From an uncultured Alteromonas sp. (GTDB lineage Bacteria; Pseudomonadota; Gammaproteobacteria; Enterobacterales; Alteromonadaceae): DNA of 53,433 bases. The stretch lies in the NCBI RefSeq assembly GCF_913058315.1, contig NZ_CAJXQY010000018.1, positions 1 to 53,433 of the forward strand, written 5' to 3'. Below the pieces are notes generated by a model that searched no databases, was not told the origin of the DNA, and saw only the letters and a program-made list of their open reading frames with translations. Made by a program: the position numbers and the translations under genes. Positions 11,605-21,324 of this stretch are shown one piece after another. Positions within the stretch are counted from its first letter, which is position 1; the number at the start of each line of letters is the position of its first letter.

Positions 11605-12362
11605 TGTGGAAGTGGTTACATCCGTATGCAAAACCTGAACGAGCGTATCAACTGTGCGTAACGTTACAGCCCTATTTTCTTTGGCCGGGTATCTTATGCC
11701 TGCTGGTGGGGAGTCTATGGGGCCTTGCCTTTGCTCCCCAGGACTACCAGCAGGGTGACTCGTTCCGGATTATTTATATTCATGTACCCAGCGCCATTTT
11801 ATCGATGAGTACTTACGTAGCGATGGCGGTTGCGGCTTTAGTGGGTATTGTGTGGCAATGGCGCACCGCATTTATGGCGATGATCGCTATGGCACCGGTT
11901 GGTGCGGTCATTACTTTTATTGCTTTGTTTACCGGAGCTGCCTGGGGGAAGCCTATGTGGGGCACCTGGTGGGTCTGGGATGCAAGACTGACCTCTGAAT
12001 TAATACTGCTGTTTCTGTATCTTGGTGTGATTGCTTTGTATGGCGCCTTTGAGGATAAACAACAGGCGGGTAAGGCTGCCGGCGTGATGGCGCTGGTCGG
12101 GGTGGTGAATGTACCGATTATTCATTATTCCGTAGAGTGGTGGAACACCTTGCACCAGGGGGCCACTATCAGCAAGTTTGATAAACCTTCCATTGCCCCT
12201 GAAATGCTGTGGCCATTATTGATCGCTTTGCTGGGTTTGGCCTTATTTATTGCAGCAGTGACCGTAATGCGTATGAAAAATGAAATCATTCGGCGAGAAT
12301 ATCATCGTCCGTGGGTCAAAGACCTTGCGGCGAGAGCGCTCGGAGACGACCATGCAGTTTGA
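11604..12362 (+). CDS. ccmC: Heme-handling protein CcmC
   Basis: 252 residues, six predicted membrane helices. The tryptophan-rich heme-binding WWD motif (WGKPMWGTWWVWD) spans about 114-126 and is flanked by the axial histidine candidates His60 (IYIHVPSA) and His184 (NTLHQG), the same numbers as in E. coli CcmC. CcmC loads heme covalently onto CcmE in the periplasm. It is coupled to ccmB before it and overlaps ccmD by 11 bases. Confidence 0.96.
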   Translation: MWKWLHPYAKPERAYQLCVTLQPYFLWPGILCLLVGSLWGLAFAPQDYQQGDSFRIIYIHVPSAILSMSTYVAMAVAALVGIVWQWRTAFMAMIAMAPVGAVITFIALFTGAAWGKPMWGTWWVWDARLTSELILLFLYLGVIALYGAFEDKQQAGKAAGVMALVGVVNVPIIHYSVEWWNTLHQGATISKFDKPSIAPEMLWPLLIALLGLALFIAAVTVMRMKNEIIRREYHRPWVKDLAARALGDDHAV

Positions 12363-12582
12363 CAGTTTACAGGCCTTTTTTGCCATGGGGGGGTATGCCC
12401 TCTATGTATGGTTATCTTTTGGGGTGTCGTTGCTGGCATTGGTTTGGGTAGTTGCCGACAGTGCCAGTGCGCACAAAAAACTGTTGCGCAATGCCCGTGA
12501 AGAACAAGCCAGACAGTCGCGCATTGCGGCGGCCCGAAAAGCACAAACAGTGCAATCTGAATCAGAACAGACAGGTAGTTAA
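12352..12582 (+). CDS. ccmD: Heme exporter accessory protein CcmD
   Basis: 76 residues from ATG 12352, chosen by the CcmD pattern [20 protein letters not shown]. One membrane helix (about 13-36) is followed by a basic, Gln- and Arg-rich cytoplasmic tail. CcmD holds CcmE to CcmABC and is needed for release of holo-CcmE. The frame is open further upstream inside ccmC, but that extension is not family-like. It ends 5 bases before ccmE. Confidence 0.9.
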   Translation: MQFDSLQAFFAMGGYALYVWLSFGVSLLALVWVVADSASAHKKLLRNAREEQARQSRIAAARKAQTVQSESEQTGS

Positions 12583-12587
12583 GCAGT

Positions 12588-13058
12588 ATGAATCCAAGAC
12601 GACAAAAACGACTCGCTGCGGTAGGCGGCATAGGTTTACTGATCGTTGGTGCGATCACGCTAATGCTATTCGCACTCACCGACAACATTGATTTATTTTA
12701 CACCCCCTCAGAAATCGTCGAGGGCAAGGAAGGCGTGAAACCTACTGTCGGACAGCGCCTTAGAATAGGCGGTATGGTCGTGCCTGGTACGGTGAGTCGT
12801 GATTCTGAGTCATTAGCCGTTAGCTTTAATCTTATTGATACCGGTCCTCAGGTAACGGTTCGCTACGCCGGTATCCTGCCTGATTTGTTTCGGGAAGGTC
12901 AGGGCATTGTCGCCACCGGTGTGTTGCTTGAGTCTGGTGTGATTGAAGCCGAAGAAGTGCTGGCGAAACATGATGAAGAGTACATGCCGCCTGAGCTCGC
13001 CGAAAAGATGAAAGGCATAAAGCATGTTAACCCGAATCAAGGAAATACAAGCTCGTGA
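12588..13058 (+). CDS. ccmE: Heme chaperone CcmE
   Basis: 156 residues. An N-terminal membrane anchor (about 9-30) precedes a periplasmic OB-fold. The covalent heme-binding motif HxxxY is present as His128 and Tyr132 ([12 protein letters not shown]). CcmE carries heme from CcmC to CcmF/H for attachment to apocytochromes. A GTGA overlap joins it to ccmF. Confidence 0.96.
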   Translation: MNPRRQKRLAAVGGIGLLIVGAITLMLFALTDNIDLFYTPSEIVEGKEGVKPTVGQRLRIGGMVVPGTVSRDSESLAVSFNLIDTGPQVTVRYAGILPDLFREGQGIVATGVLLESGVIEAEEVLAKHDEEYMPPELAEKMKGIKHVNPNQGNTSS

Positions 13059-15052
13059 TCCCCGAAATTGGTAATATCGCTGTTGCGCTGGCACTGGTCA
13101 CATCGATCCTGCTGGCGGTATATCCTCTGTGGGGGGCTTATCGTGGCCATACCGCAATGATAGGCACCGCTAAACCTCTGGCTATCTCGTTATTTGCGTT
13201 TACGGCATTGGCTTTTGGTTGTCTTGTCTATGCGTTTGTCACCGATGATTTTTCACTGAACTATGTGGCTCAGCATTCTAACAGTCGCTTGCCGGTTTAC
13301 TATAAAGTCACCGCAGTCTGGGGTGGTCACGAAGGGTCATTTTTACTCTGGGTACTGATGTTGTCACTGTGGACGGTGGCGGTGGCGGTGTTCAGTCGTG
13401 GTATTCCGCAAGTGATGATCGCCCGGGTATTATCGGTGCTGGGGATGGTGTCGATTGGTTTTTACCTGTTCATCCTGCTGACTTCTAATCCTTTCGACAG
13501 TATGTTGCCTTATTTCCCGGTAGATGGACGGGATCTGAATCCGCTATTACAGGATTTTGGCATGATCATTCATCCGCCAATGCTGTACATGGGGTATGTG
13601 GGCTTTTCCGTGGCTTTTGCTTTTGCCGTTTCAGCGCTGTTGTCCGGGCAGCTAGACTCAACCTGGGCGAGATGGTCACGGCCCTGGGTGATTGCGGCGT
13701 GGAGTTTTCTGTCGGTAGGGATTGCACTGGGGAGCTGGTGGGCTTATTACGAGCTTGGCTGGGGCGGCTGGTGGTTCTGGGATCCGGTTGAAAACGCATC
13801 GTTTATGCCATGGCTGGTGGGGACCGCACTCATGCACTCGCTGGCCGTAACGGAGAAACGTAAAGCGTTTAAGTCCTGGACGGTGCTGTTGGCTATAGCG
13901 GCATTCTCATTGAGCTTGCTGGGCACCTTCCTGGTGCGCTCAGGAGTGATTGTGTCGGTCCATTCCTTTGCCAGTGATCCCGCCCGTGGATTGTTTATTT
14001 TGGGCATTCTGGTTATTTTGACCGGTTTAAGCTTGGTTCTGTATACCCTGCGGGCTCAACAGCTGAAAAGCCCGGGGCGCTTTCAGCTGTTTTCGCGGGA
14101 AGTGCTGCTGATGGGCAACAATGTGTTCTTATGTGCCGCTACACTGGTGGTGTTGCTGGGCACATTGCTGCCTCTGGTACATAAAGAACTCGGGTTAGGC
14201 TCCATTTCCATTGGGGCACCGTTCTTCAATCAGATGTTCACCCTGCTTATTGTGCCCTTTGTTTTATGTTTGGGATTGGGTCCGCTTACCCGTTGGAAAC
14301 ATCAACCGGTATCACAGGTACAAAAAACAATACTGATTGCCTTCGGCCTGAGTGTAAGCGCCGGGGTGTTAATTAACTTTACCTACGATACGCCTACTTA
14401 CATGGCGGCTTTGGGACTGGTGCTGAGTGCCTGGATACTGATTACCACCACCCTTGAAGTGATGCAAAGAGTCTCTTCATTGAACACCAGTCTGAGTGCC
14501 GGGGAACGTTTGCGCAAACTTACGCCCAGTCACTGGGGGATGATCCTTGGACATCTGGGCTTTGCTGTGACCCTGATTGGCATTACGCTGGTGAGTAATT
14601 TTGAAGTGGAAAGGGATGTGCGGATGATGCCGGGTGAATCGGTAACACTGTCTGGTTATGAGTTTGCCTTTCGTAAAGTAGAGCAACGAAGCGGGCCGAA
14701 TTATACCGCTGATGTAGGCATATTTGATGTGTATGAGTCGGGTGAGAAACTGGTGCATCTTGAACCGGAGAAGCGCTTGTACCTGGTCCAACGCATGCCT
14801 ATGACCGAAGCCGGTATCTACTCGACCATTTTCAGGGATTTGTTTATTGCTATGGGTGAACCTCTTGATGACGGAGCCTGGGCAATTCGGGTGTATATAA
14901 AACCGTTTGTGACCTGGATTTGGGCCGGCGCGGTAATCATGGCCATTGGTGGCATTTGCTCGATAAGTGACAAGCGTTACCGCATGGCGAGGGTTGCTAA
15001 AGTGCGTTCAGCGGTGGCAAGCATAGCCGCTAGCGGGGAGGCTCAGGCATGA
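13055..15052 (+). CDS. ccmF: Heme lyase subunit CcmF
   Basis: 665 residues with about 14-15 membrane helices, the usual CcmF size. The WWD heme-binding segment ([18 protein letters not shown]) lies around residues 230-250. CcmF with CcmH and CcmI attaches heme to CXXCH motifs of c-type cytochromes. The start is GTG at 13055, overlapping the ccmE stop (GTGA). Its end overlaps ccmG by 4 bases. Confidence 0.96.
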   Translation: MIPEIGNIAVALALVTSILLAVYPLWGAYRGHTAMIGTAKPLAISLFAFTALAFGCLVYAFVTDDFSLNYVAQHSNSRLPVYYKVTAVWGGHEGSFLLWVLMLSLWTVAVAVFSRGIPQVMIARVLSVLGMVSIGFYLFILLTSNPFDSMLPYFPVDGRDLNPLLQDFGMIIHPPMLYMGYVGFSVAFAFAVSALLSGQLDSTWARWSRPWVIAAWSFLSVGIALGSWWAYYELGWGGWWFWDPVENASFMPWLVGTALMHSLAVTEKRKAFKSWTVLLAIAAFSLSLLGTFLVRSGVIVSVHSFASDPARGLFILGILVILTGLSLVLYTLRAQQLKSPGRFQLFSREVLLMGNNVFLCAATLVVLLGTLLPLVHKELGLGSISIGAPFFNQMFTLLIVPFVLCLGLGPLTRWKHQPVSQVQKTILIAFGLSVSAGVLINFTYDTPTYMAALGLVLSAWILITTTLEVMQRVSSLNTSLSAGERLRKLTPSHWGMILGHLGFAVTLIGITLVSNFEVERDVRMMPGESVTLSGYEFAFRKVEQRSGPNYTADVGIFDVYESGEKLVHLEPEKRLYLVQRMPMTEAGIYSTIFRDLFIAMGEPLDDGAWAIRVYIKPFVTWIWAGAVIMAIGGICSISDKRYRMARVAKVRSAVASIAASGEAQA

Positions 15053-15648
15053 AAAAGATAATGCTTTTTGGCGTGCCGCTACTGGCATTTGTGGTGCTGG
15101 TGGTGTTCTTGTTCAGTGGTTTGTTTTCCGATCCCAGGGAGCTTGACTCCCAGGTGAAAGGTAAGCCCATGCCAGCCTTTTCGTTGCCAGATCTGATGAG
15201 CCCGGATAAAACTTACACGCCGCAGGTATTTAAAGGGAAGGTAACCTTGCTCAACGTTTGGGGCGTGTGGTGTGTTACCTGCGCGGTAGAATTGCCATAC
15301 CTCACTGAACTTTCGGAGCAGGAAGGGATCAGTATTGTTGGCCTTTATTTTGACCAGGATCTGGATCCGGAGTTTGGCACCAAAACTTTAAACCGGGTAC
15401 AACAGGAAGTCGAAGAGATCACCAACCGATTTGGCAATCCTTATCAGTTTCATATTTTCGATGTCTATCGCGACACCGCGTTGGATCTTGGCGTGACCGG
15501 CGCTCCTGAACATTTCCTTATTGACCACAACGGTGTGATCCGCATGCATCACATTGGTGATATCAACGAACGTGTCTGGAACAACAAAGTCGGTCCGCTA
15601 TATGCTCAGTTAAAACAGGCACTGGCGCAGGAGCACGCAACTGAATGA
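15049..15648 (+). CDS. ccmG: Thiol:disulfide interchange protein CcmG (DsbE)
   Basis: 199 residues. An N-terminal membrane anchor (about 5-27) leads to a periplasmic thioredoxin fold with the redox pair Cys75 and Cys78 in VWCVTC and the family cis-Pro region GAPEHFLID. It keeps apocytochrome heme-binding Cys residues reduced. The active site reads CVTC where E. coli CcmG has CPTC. The segment between the FDQD stretch and GNPYQF is somewhat longer than in E. coli. It is coupled to ccmF and ccmH by 4-base overlaps. Confidence 0.94.
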   Translation: MKKIMLFGVPLLAFVVLVVFLFSGLFSDPRELDSQVKGKPMPAFSLPDLMSPDKTYTPQVFKGKVTLLNVWGVWCVTCAVELPYLTELSEQEGISIVGLYFDQDLDPEFGTKTLNRVQQEVEEITNRFGNPYQFHIFDVYRDTALDLGVTGAPEHFLIDHNGVIRMHHIGDINERVWNNKVGPLYAQLKQALAQEHATE

Positions 15649-16088
15649 AAACGCTGATACTGACGGTCTTATTGCTTATATCCTCTGCCGTACTGGCGAC
15701 TGAGGACAGTTATGAATTTGATACACCACAGCAACGCCAGTTATTTCTGTCACTGACTGAGGAGCTGAGATGCCCGATGTGTCAGAACCAGAATATCGCC
15801 GATTCTGATGCGATGATTGCTCATGATATGCGTCGTAAAGTGTATAACCTGGTGAAGCAAGGGAAAACCGGCGATGAAGTGATTGACTACATGAAAACCC
15901 GCTACGGCGATTTTATTAGCTATAAGCCGCCTGTAACGCCGGTTACCCTGTGGTTGTGGCTGGCACCTGTGTTATTTGCCTTACTGGCGTTCGTGGTTGT
16001 AGTGGTTAGGCGAAAGTCGACACCGCCGGAAGATATGGCAGCCAAGCTGGCTAAAGCCGAGGCGATGTTAAAACAGGGTGATAAGTGA
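15645..16088 (+). CDS. ccmH: Cytochrome c maturation protein CcmH (N-terminal type)
   Basis: 147 residues: a signal peptide (about 1-19), the redox motif LRCPMCQNQNIADSDA with Cys43 and Cys46, a three-helix bundle, one membrane helix (about 103-123) and a short cytoplasmic tail. CcmH receives or delivers reducing equivalents for the apocytochrome CXXCH motif within the heme lyase complex. Unlike E. coli CcmH, which is a fusion, the TPR part is the separate next gene (ccmI). The stop overlaps the GTG start of ccmI. Confidence 0.94.
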   Translation: MKTLILTVLLLISSAVLATEDSYEFDTPQQRQLFLSLTEELRCPMCQNQNIADSDAMIAHDMRRKVYNLVKQGKTGDEVIDYMKTRYGDFISYKPPVTPVTLWLWLAPVLFALLAFVVVVVRRKSTPPEDMAAKLAKAEAMLKQGDK

Positions 16089-17314
16089 TGTCTTGGATGT
16101 TTATTTGGGCGGTTGTTGCACTGGTAGCCGTATTAATCCTGATGGTTGTTTTACCCTGGCTGAGACGCCGTCCGGAACAGGAGAATCTGACTCAGGCTAA
16201 CATTGCCGTGGTCAAAGAGCGGCTGCAAGAACTGCAGCGGGAAGTCGATGAAGGACTGCTTAGTGAGCAGGACATGCGTCAGGCCAGTGACGAGATTAAA
16301 ATTTCGTTAGTGGAAGAACAGTATGCAGAGTCAAAAGGCTCGGCGAACGCTTCCTTCGCATTAGCGTGTGGTGCATTACTGGCTATTGCAGTAGGCGCTA
16401 CGGCCTATTACAAGGCCAGTAATATAAAGCACTTAAATGATGCGCAGGCGGCTATAGATGCGTTACCCAATCTCAGCGCGAAACTGGCAGAGGGGCAGGG
16501 AGAGAACTTTACTCCTGAGGATTTTCAGCAATTGACCCTGGCTATCCGCAAGCGTTTGCAGGAGAACCCGGAAGATGGACAGGGCTGGATGTTCCTGGGC
16601 CGAATCTGGATGGCACTGAATCAGACCGAGGAAGCCTATGCGGCGTTGGAAAAAGCCCTGCATTATTCCCCTGATGACGAGAATGTTAGGATGACTTATG
16701 CGCGGGCATTAATGATGAGCGATGATAAGGCACAGTTAGAAAATGCCCGTCGATTGTTAGCTTCGCTAATTGATACAAACCAGCAGAATGATAATTTAGT
16801 GCTGATGCAGGCTGTGGTTGCAGGCAGACTCGGAGATAAAACGCTGTTGGCTGATACCCTGACAAGGCTGGAGGGCAAACTGCCAGCAGATAGCCCTATT
16901 GCCAGGCAATTAAGTGAGCGTCTTGCCAGTTTGAATGGCGAGCCACCGGTTAAAAAAGCACTTACTGGTTTCAATCTTACGGTTGAGATTACGGAAGAGA
17001 TGGCGACTCAATTGCCTGACAATGCGTTTTTATTCGTGTTTGCTCAGGATGCCAACAGTGAAAACCGGATGCCAGCGGCCGTACTCCGACTTCCGTTAGA
17101 AAATTTACCGCTAACGATTAAGTTAACCAGTGAAAATGCCATGGCACCGAACTATTCGCTCGACCAGTTATCCACAGCCCGCCTGATCGCCCGGATTTCG
17201 GCTGATCAGGAAGCCCCGCCCCAGCCGGGCGATTTAGAGGGCTCTCTGGAAGCCTTAGTGGAAAACGGTAAAGTGATTGACCAAACTATCGTAATAAACA
17301 AGGAATTGATGTGA
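16085..17314 (+). CDS. ccmI: Apocytochrome c chaperone CcmI
   Basis: 409 residues. Two N-terminal membrane helices flank a cytoplasmic loop with a helical segment (about 30-85). A periplasmic TPR region (about 160-260: GWMFLGRIWMALNQTEEAY and following repeats) should hold apocytochrome C-termini. A C-terminal beta-rich domain follows (NLTVEITEEMATQLPDN), as in the C-terminal half of E. coli CcmH. The start is GTG at 16085 in a GTGA overlap with ccmH (ATG at 16088 is an alternative). It ends in a GTGA overlap with mlaA. Confidence 0.92.
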   Translation: MMSWMFIWAVVALVAVLILMVVLPWLRRRPEQENLTQANIAVVKERLQELQREVDEGLLSEQDMRQASDEIKISLVEEQYAESKGSANASFALACGALLAIAVGATAYYKASNIKHLNDAQAAIDALPNLSAKLAEGQGENFTPEDFQQLTLAIRKRLQENPEDGQGWMFLGRIWMALNQTEEAYAALEKALHYSPDDENVRMTYARALMMSDDKAQLENARRLLASLIDTNQQNDNLVLMQAVVAGRLGDKTLLADTLTRLEGKLPADSPIARQLSERLASLNGEPPVKKALTGFNLTVEITEEMATQLPDNAFLFVFAQDANSENRMPAAVLRLPLENLPLTIKLTSENAMAPNYSLDQLSTARLIARISADQEAPPQPGDLEGSLEALVENGKVIDQTIVINKELM

Positions 17315-18168
17315 CATTATCCATTCGTCGCTTTTCGTTATCTTTTTTGATGCTCGGCGCATTGTTTCTCTCTGGCTGTGCCAGTAATAGTGCTGAACAG
17401 CAAACTCAGGCTGATGCCGAGGCAAATGCCGTGGCAATTAAGTCGGATTATTCTGATCCGCGGGATCCGCTGGAAAGCGTTAACCGCGTGGTGTGGGATT
17501 TTAACTGGGACATTCTTGATAAATATCTGTTACGCCCGGCGGCAACCACCTATGTCACTGTAATGCCAGGCTTTGCTCGCACTGGGCTTTCCAACGCAGT
17601 AGAAAACCTTGCTGAGCCAGCCAACATGTTAAACAACCTGTTGCAGGGCAAAGTTGGACCGTCGTTTGATAGTTTTACTCGCTTCGTCATTAACTCTACC
17701 GTTGGTGTCGCGGGCTTTTTTGATGTTGCCGGGGCCATGGGACTGCAACGTCAGGAAGAAGAATTTGGTGAGACGCTGGGCAAATGGGGAGTTGGAAGCG
17801 GACCGTTTTTAATGTTACCGGCCCGGGGGCCAAGCGATCCGCGCAGTTTTACGGGCGATATAGTGGACAACCTTTATTTCCCCATGACACTGATGACCGG
17901 AAATCTTAACGTGTTGCGATTTACGGTTGGTGCATTGGAGGCGCGGGCGCAGTTACTCGGTCAGGAAGGCCAGATTGAGAATGCTCGAGACCCTTATGAG
18001 CAAGTTAAAAACATCTATTTTCAAAATCTTGAATTTCGTGTAACGGATGGCAAAAATCTCGATGCGCAGCCAGATGAACAAGAGGCTGAAGAGTTTGACG
18101 AATTCGAAGCACTGTTCGACGATGTGGATTTGGAAAGTACGCCAACCGACGAAGAAAGTGATAACTAG
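17311..18168 (+). CDS. mlaA: Outer-membrane phospholipid-asymmetry lipoprotein MlaA (VacJ)
   Basis: 285 residues. A lipoprotein signal ends in FLSGC with lipidated Cys23. The VacJ domain follows: SDPRDPLESVNRVVWDFN, then FTRFVINSTVGVAGFFDVA and EEFGETLGKWGVG. MlaA forms a ring in the outer membrane inner leaflet and passes mislocalised phospholipids to MlaC. The C-terminal ~35 residues are strikingly acidic (DEQEAEEFDEFEALFDDVD...). The start is GTG at 17311, overlapping the ccmI stop and preceded by AAGGA, so translation is coupled to the cytochrome c maturation genes. A strong terminator follows directly. Confidence 0.93.
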   Translation: MTLSIRRFSLSFLMLGALFLSGCASNSAEQQTQADAEANAVAIKSDYSDPRDPLESVNRVVWDFNWDILDKYLLRPAATTYVTVMPGFARTGLSNAVENLAEPANMLNNLLQGKVGPSFDSFTRFVINSTVGVAGFFDVAGAMGLQRQEEEFGETLGKWGVGSGPFLMLPARGPSDPRSFTGDIVDNLYFPMTLMTGNLNVLRFTVGALEARAQLLGQEGQIENARDPYEQVKNIYFQNLEFRVTDGKNLDAQPDEQEAEEFDEFEALFDDVDLESTPTDEESDN

Positions 18169-18177
18169 GTGGTAATA

Positions 18178-18208
18178 CAAAGGCGCTTAAAGCGCCTTTG
18201 TTGTTTTT
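18178..18208 (+). terminator. Rho-independent terminator of the ccm-mlaA operon
   Basis: A 10-bp perfect stem (CAAAGGCGCT at 18178-18187, AGCGCCTTTG at 18191-18200) with a 3-base loop is followed by TTGTTTTT. It starts 10 bases after the mlaA stop. The galE gene converges from the other side. Confidence 0.88.
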
Positions 18209-18212
18209 AGTG

Positions 18213-19226
18213 TTAGTAGCCCTGAGGATTTTGAGATTGCCAGTGCCAGGCATTTTCACACATATCTTCCAGGGTTTTTTGCGCATTCCAGTTTAATTCA
18301 GTAGCGGCTTTGGTCGGGTCGGCATAACAGGCTGCCACATCCCCTGACCGGCGAGGCGCAATCTTGTAATTAATAGGCTTACCACAGGCTTTTTCGAAGG
18401 CCTTAATCATCTCCAGTACGGAGTATCCTTGTCCGGTGCCCAGGTTATAGATATCGAGTCCCATATTTAAGCCAAGGCGCTCAATGGCCTTTAAATGACC
18501 ATTCGCGAGGTCTTCTACATGGATATAATCACGAACACCGGTACCATCCACGGTGTCGTAGTCGTCGCCAAAAACGGCTAACTGTTCAAGTTTGCCCGAG
18601 GCAACCTGCGAGATATAGGGCATCAGATTATTCGGAATACCGTTAGGATCTTCGCCAATCTGACCCGAGGGGTGGGCACCAACCGGGTTAAAGTAACGCA
18701 GCAATACAATGTTCCACGCTTCGTCTGACTGGTATAAATCAGTCAGTATGGTTTCCACCATGAGCTTAGACATACCATAAGGATTAGTGGGCTGGCCGGT
18801 AGCCATGTCTTCTCTGAGCGGCAACGAAACCGGATCGCCATATACGGTAGCGGAAGAGCTAAAGACAATGTTCTTTACATTGTGCTTACGCATAACATCG
18901 CATAGTGCCACAGAGCCATAGACGTTGTTTTCATAGTAGGCAAGGGGCTTCTGTACAGACTCGCCAACGGCTTTTAAGCCTGCGAAGTGAATGACGGCAT
19001 CGATGTCATGGTGTGAGAATACATCATCGAGCTGCTCAGTATTGCGGATATCACCCTGCACGAATGTCACGGCTTTACCAGTTAAAGCTGATACACGCTT
19101 GAGAGACTCCTCTGAGGCATTACTGAGGTTATCAAATACCACTACCTGATAATCCGCTTCCAGTAATTGTAGTACGGTATGACTGCCGATATAGCCAGCT
19201 CCACCGGTGACAAGTATTGTTTTCAT
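18213..19226 (-). CDS. galE: UDP-glucose 4-epimerase GalE
   Basis: 337 residues, close to E. coli GalE (338). The NAD-binding GGAGYIGSH motif is at the N-terminus, the catalytic Ser in SSSATVYG (about 123-125), and Tyr150-x3-Lys154 in PYGMSK. It interconverts UDP-glucose and UDP-galactose, supplying sugars for surface polysaccharides; ugd, galU and capsule export genes are nearby. It is coupled by an ATGA overlap to the small membrane-protein gene upstream. Confidence 0.96.
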   Translation of the reverse strand: MKTILVTGGAGYIGSHTVLQLLEADYQVVVFDNLSNASEESLKRVSALTGKAVTFVQGDIRNTEQLDDVFSHHDIDAVIHFAGLKAVGESVQKPLAYYENNVYGSVALCDVMRKHNVKNIVFSSSATVYGDPVSLPLREDMATGQPTNPYGMSKLMVETILTDLYQSDEAWNIVLLRYFNPVGAHPSGQIGEDPNGIPNNLMPYISQVASGKLEQLAVFGDDYDTVDGTGVRDYIHVEDLANGHLKAIERLGLNMGLDIYNLGTGQGYSVLEMIKAFEKACGKPINYKIAPRRSGDVAACYADPTKAATELNWNAQKTLEDMCENAWHWQSQNPQGY

Positions 19227-19525
19227 TGCTTATCCTTGTTTGACAACGATTCTAAATATTTAGCGCTTAAGGAGTATTGTACAGGTTTCACCACGATGGG
19301 ATAGAGAAGGAAAACTAACAACGCCCACAATAATGAGGTCCAGTCTGCTGCGACTCTGAGCAACAGCGCAAAGGCCGGCACAATCACCAGTAGTTTAAGG
19401 ATGTTCAGTACTGTCTTTTCCGGAACCGTGAGTTTTTTTGCCGCCCGCTCCAGTCTGCGCATACGTTCTGCCAGAGGCAGGCCAGCTAGACCCGGAATAT
19501 TGCGCGTCGAAAAATAGAAATGCAT
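19223..19525 (-). CDS. Small membrane protein of unknown function, coupled to galE
   Basis: 100 residues. The N-terminal third is basic and amphipathic ([19 protein letters not shown]). Two hydrophobic segments follow (about 43-60 and 65-83), then a polar C-terminus ending NKDKQ. I do not recognise a characterised family. The 4-base overlap with galE makes it the first gene of a two-gene operon and suggests a link to envelope sugar metabolism, which is inference only. Confidence 0.75.
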   Translation of the reverse strand: MHFYFSTRNIPGLAGLPLAERMRRLERAAKKLTVPEKTVLNILKLLVIVPAFALLLRVAADWTSLLWALLVFLLYPIVVKPVQYSLSAKYLESLSNKDKQ

Positions 19526-19537
19526 AAAGTGCTCTTA

Positions 19538-19572
19538 ATAAAAAACCGCCGGAACGTAATGTTACGGCGGTT
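19538..19572 (-). terminator. Rho-independent terminator of the POT symporter gene
   Basis: On the minus strand an 8-bp stem (arms 19565-19572 and 19544-19551) with an inner 3-bp extension is followed by TTTTTTATT. It lies about 40 bases after the transporter stop and before the galE operon. Confidence 0.85.
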
Positions 19573-19612
19573 ATTGTAGGGCAATCTGCTAGTGTTTAAA
19601 ACACACGAGTCC

Positions 19613-21142
19613 TTATTGCGCCGTTTCCTTGATACCGGCTTTCTCCCAGTATCGGGATTTAAAGCTCATCAAACCAATCATAATAGCAATAGCAATGCTA
19701 AACAGGGCGATTTGAAGATACAGGTTTGGCATTTCTTGCACGTTATCAGGGTCAAAGTTACCTGAAAGCAGACCAGCAATAATATTACCAATAGAGTAGG
19801 TGAGTACGAATACGCCCATCATTTGACCTGCAAAACGCTTAGGCGACAATTTGCTTACTGCACTCAGTGCTACTGGGCTAAGGCAAAGTTCGCCCACGGT
19901 GTGCAGGAAGTAAGTCGTTACAAGCCACATGGGGGCGACTTTAAGTCCCTGCGCCGCATATTGGGATGCCATAAACATGACCAGAAAACCTGAAGCCATA
20001 ATAACAATACCGATTGCACACTTAATGGTATACGAAGGATCTATCATGCGTTTGGCGAGGTTAATCCAAAGTGCGGCAAAGAACGGCGACAGTATAATAA
20101 TAAAAAGTGAGTTAGAGAGCTGGAACCATACGGTAGGAATAGCGTCCATTCCGAACCATGAAGTTAGCCATGAGCCACTTTCCAGAGCGCGATCGGTATA
20201 GTTTTGTGCAAATAAATTAAGTGAAGAACCGGCTTGTTCGAAGCCTGACCAGAAACATGCAGAGGCCACACAGACTAAAAACAGGGCCCACATGCGCTGT
20301 TTTTCATTGTCGCTTAATTCACCTTTAAAGTAGATGAAGCCAAAATAAATAAAGAAAATGGCGGTGAAAATAACAGCGACTTTTTCAGCAAGGGCAACAG
20401 GTTCGATAACAATGGTGCCCAGGTGTGCCAGAATAATGACCACGATGGCTGCTGCTAACACTCCCAGTACACATAGCCAGGCACGCTGCTTCGAGGCACC
20501 GACATATGGATTTGCAGGTGCCACTGATTCCGCAGCCAAAGAGCGGTTACTAAAGTAATACTGAACGAGTCCAACGGCCATACCGACAGCAGCGGCGCCA
20601 AATGCATAGTGCCAGCCCCAGTTCTCCTGCAGGTAACCGGTGACCAGATACGCAATCAAAGAACCGATGTTTATACCCATGTAATACAGTGCATAGCCAC
20701 TGTCCCGGCGACTATCATCGTCACCATATTGCTGGCCAACCATGGCCGAAATGTTTGGCTTAAGTAACCCTGTACCGGTTGCAACCAGAATAAGACCGAC
20801 AAAGAACAGGTTTTGGAGGTCTACAGCCAGCACAATGTGCCCGGCGAAGATAATTAAACCGCCATACCAAACGGCTTTTTTACCGCCAATCAGACGGTCA
20901 GCAAGCCAACCTCCGGGTAAACCAAGAAAATAAACGGCCCCGGTGTACAGGCCATAAATGGCACCGGCTGACGCTACAGTGAAGCCAAGCCCTTGCGTTT
21001 GCAAGCTGGCTGTCATAAACAGCACGAGGAGAGCACGCATGCCGTAGTAGCTCATGCGCTCCCACATTTCAGTAAAAAATAACGTTCTCAAGCCATTTGG
21101 ATGGCCAAAGAAGCTGGTGTCGTTAGAAGTTTTTGTTGTCAC
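19613..21142 (-). CDS. Proton-dependent di/tripeptide symporter (POT/PTR2 family)
   Basis: 509 residues with about 14 membrane helices. The POT signature is clear near the N-terminus: FFTEMWERMSYYG with Glu25, Glu28 and Arg29 (ExxER, proton coupling and peptide binding), followed by the GxxxADR-like GGWLADRLIGGKK. It imports small peptides with protons. Resemblance is to DtpT/Dtp-type transporters, but the exact subtype cannot be fixed here. The start is GTG at 21142 with GGAA about 8 bases upstream. It stands alone between two terminators. Confidence 0.9.
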   Translation of the reverse strand: MTTKTSNDTSFFGHPNGLRTLFFTEMWERMSYYGMRALLVLFMTASLQTQGLGFTVASAGAIYGLYTGAVYFLGLPGGWLADRLIGGKKAVWYGGLIIFAGHIVLAVDLQNLFFVGLILVATGTGLLKPNISAMVGQQYGDDDSRRDSGYALYYMGINIGSLIAYLVTGYLQENWGWHYAFGAAAVGMAVGLVQYYFSNRSLAAESVAPANPYVGASKQRAWLCVLGVLAAAIVVIILAHLGTIVIEPVALAEKVAVIFTAIFFIYFGFIYFKGELSDNEKQRMWALFLVCVASACFWSGFEQAGSSLNLFAQNYTDRALESGSWLTSWFGMDAIPTVWFQLSNSLFIIILSPFFAALWINLAKRMIDPSYTIKCAIGIVIMASGFLVMFMASQYAAQGLKVAPMWLVTTYFLHTVGELCLSPVALSAVSKLSPKRFAGQMMGVFVLTYSIGNIIAGLLSGNFDPDNVQEMPNLYLQIALFSIAIAIMIGLMSFKSRYWEKAGIKETAQ

Positions 21143-21253
21143 AACAGAGTTCCATATAGTTTTTATTTAAAATTATTATCGTCCGCGCGTACTCACAACG
21201 GGCAGGAGCTGCTCGTACACTGGTTATCTCTCTTATACTAGAGGATGAATCCT

Positions 21254-21282
21254 GAAACAAGCTACCTGGGTTAAAGGGTAGC
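21254..21282 (-). terminator. Candidate terminator of the capsule export operon
   Basis: On the minus strand a 6-bp perfect stem (GCTACC and GGTAGC) with a 10-base loop is followed by TTGTTTC, about 43 bases after the kpsE-like stop. The T-tract is short. The rest of the 182-base gap (21143-21324) must hold the symporter promoter; I see no convincing hexamers. Confidence 0.45.
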
Positions 21283-21324
21283 CTGCGGCAGAGAATCAGA
21301 AACCACTCAATTGTAGTGTTTGTC

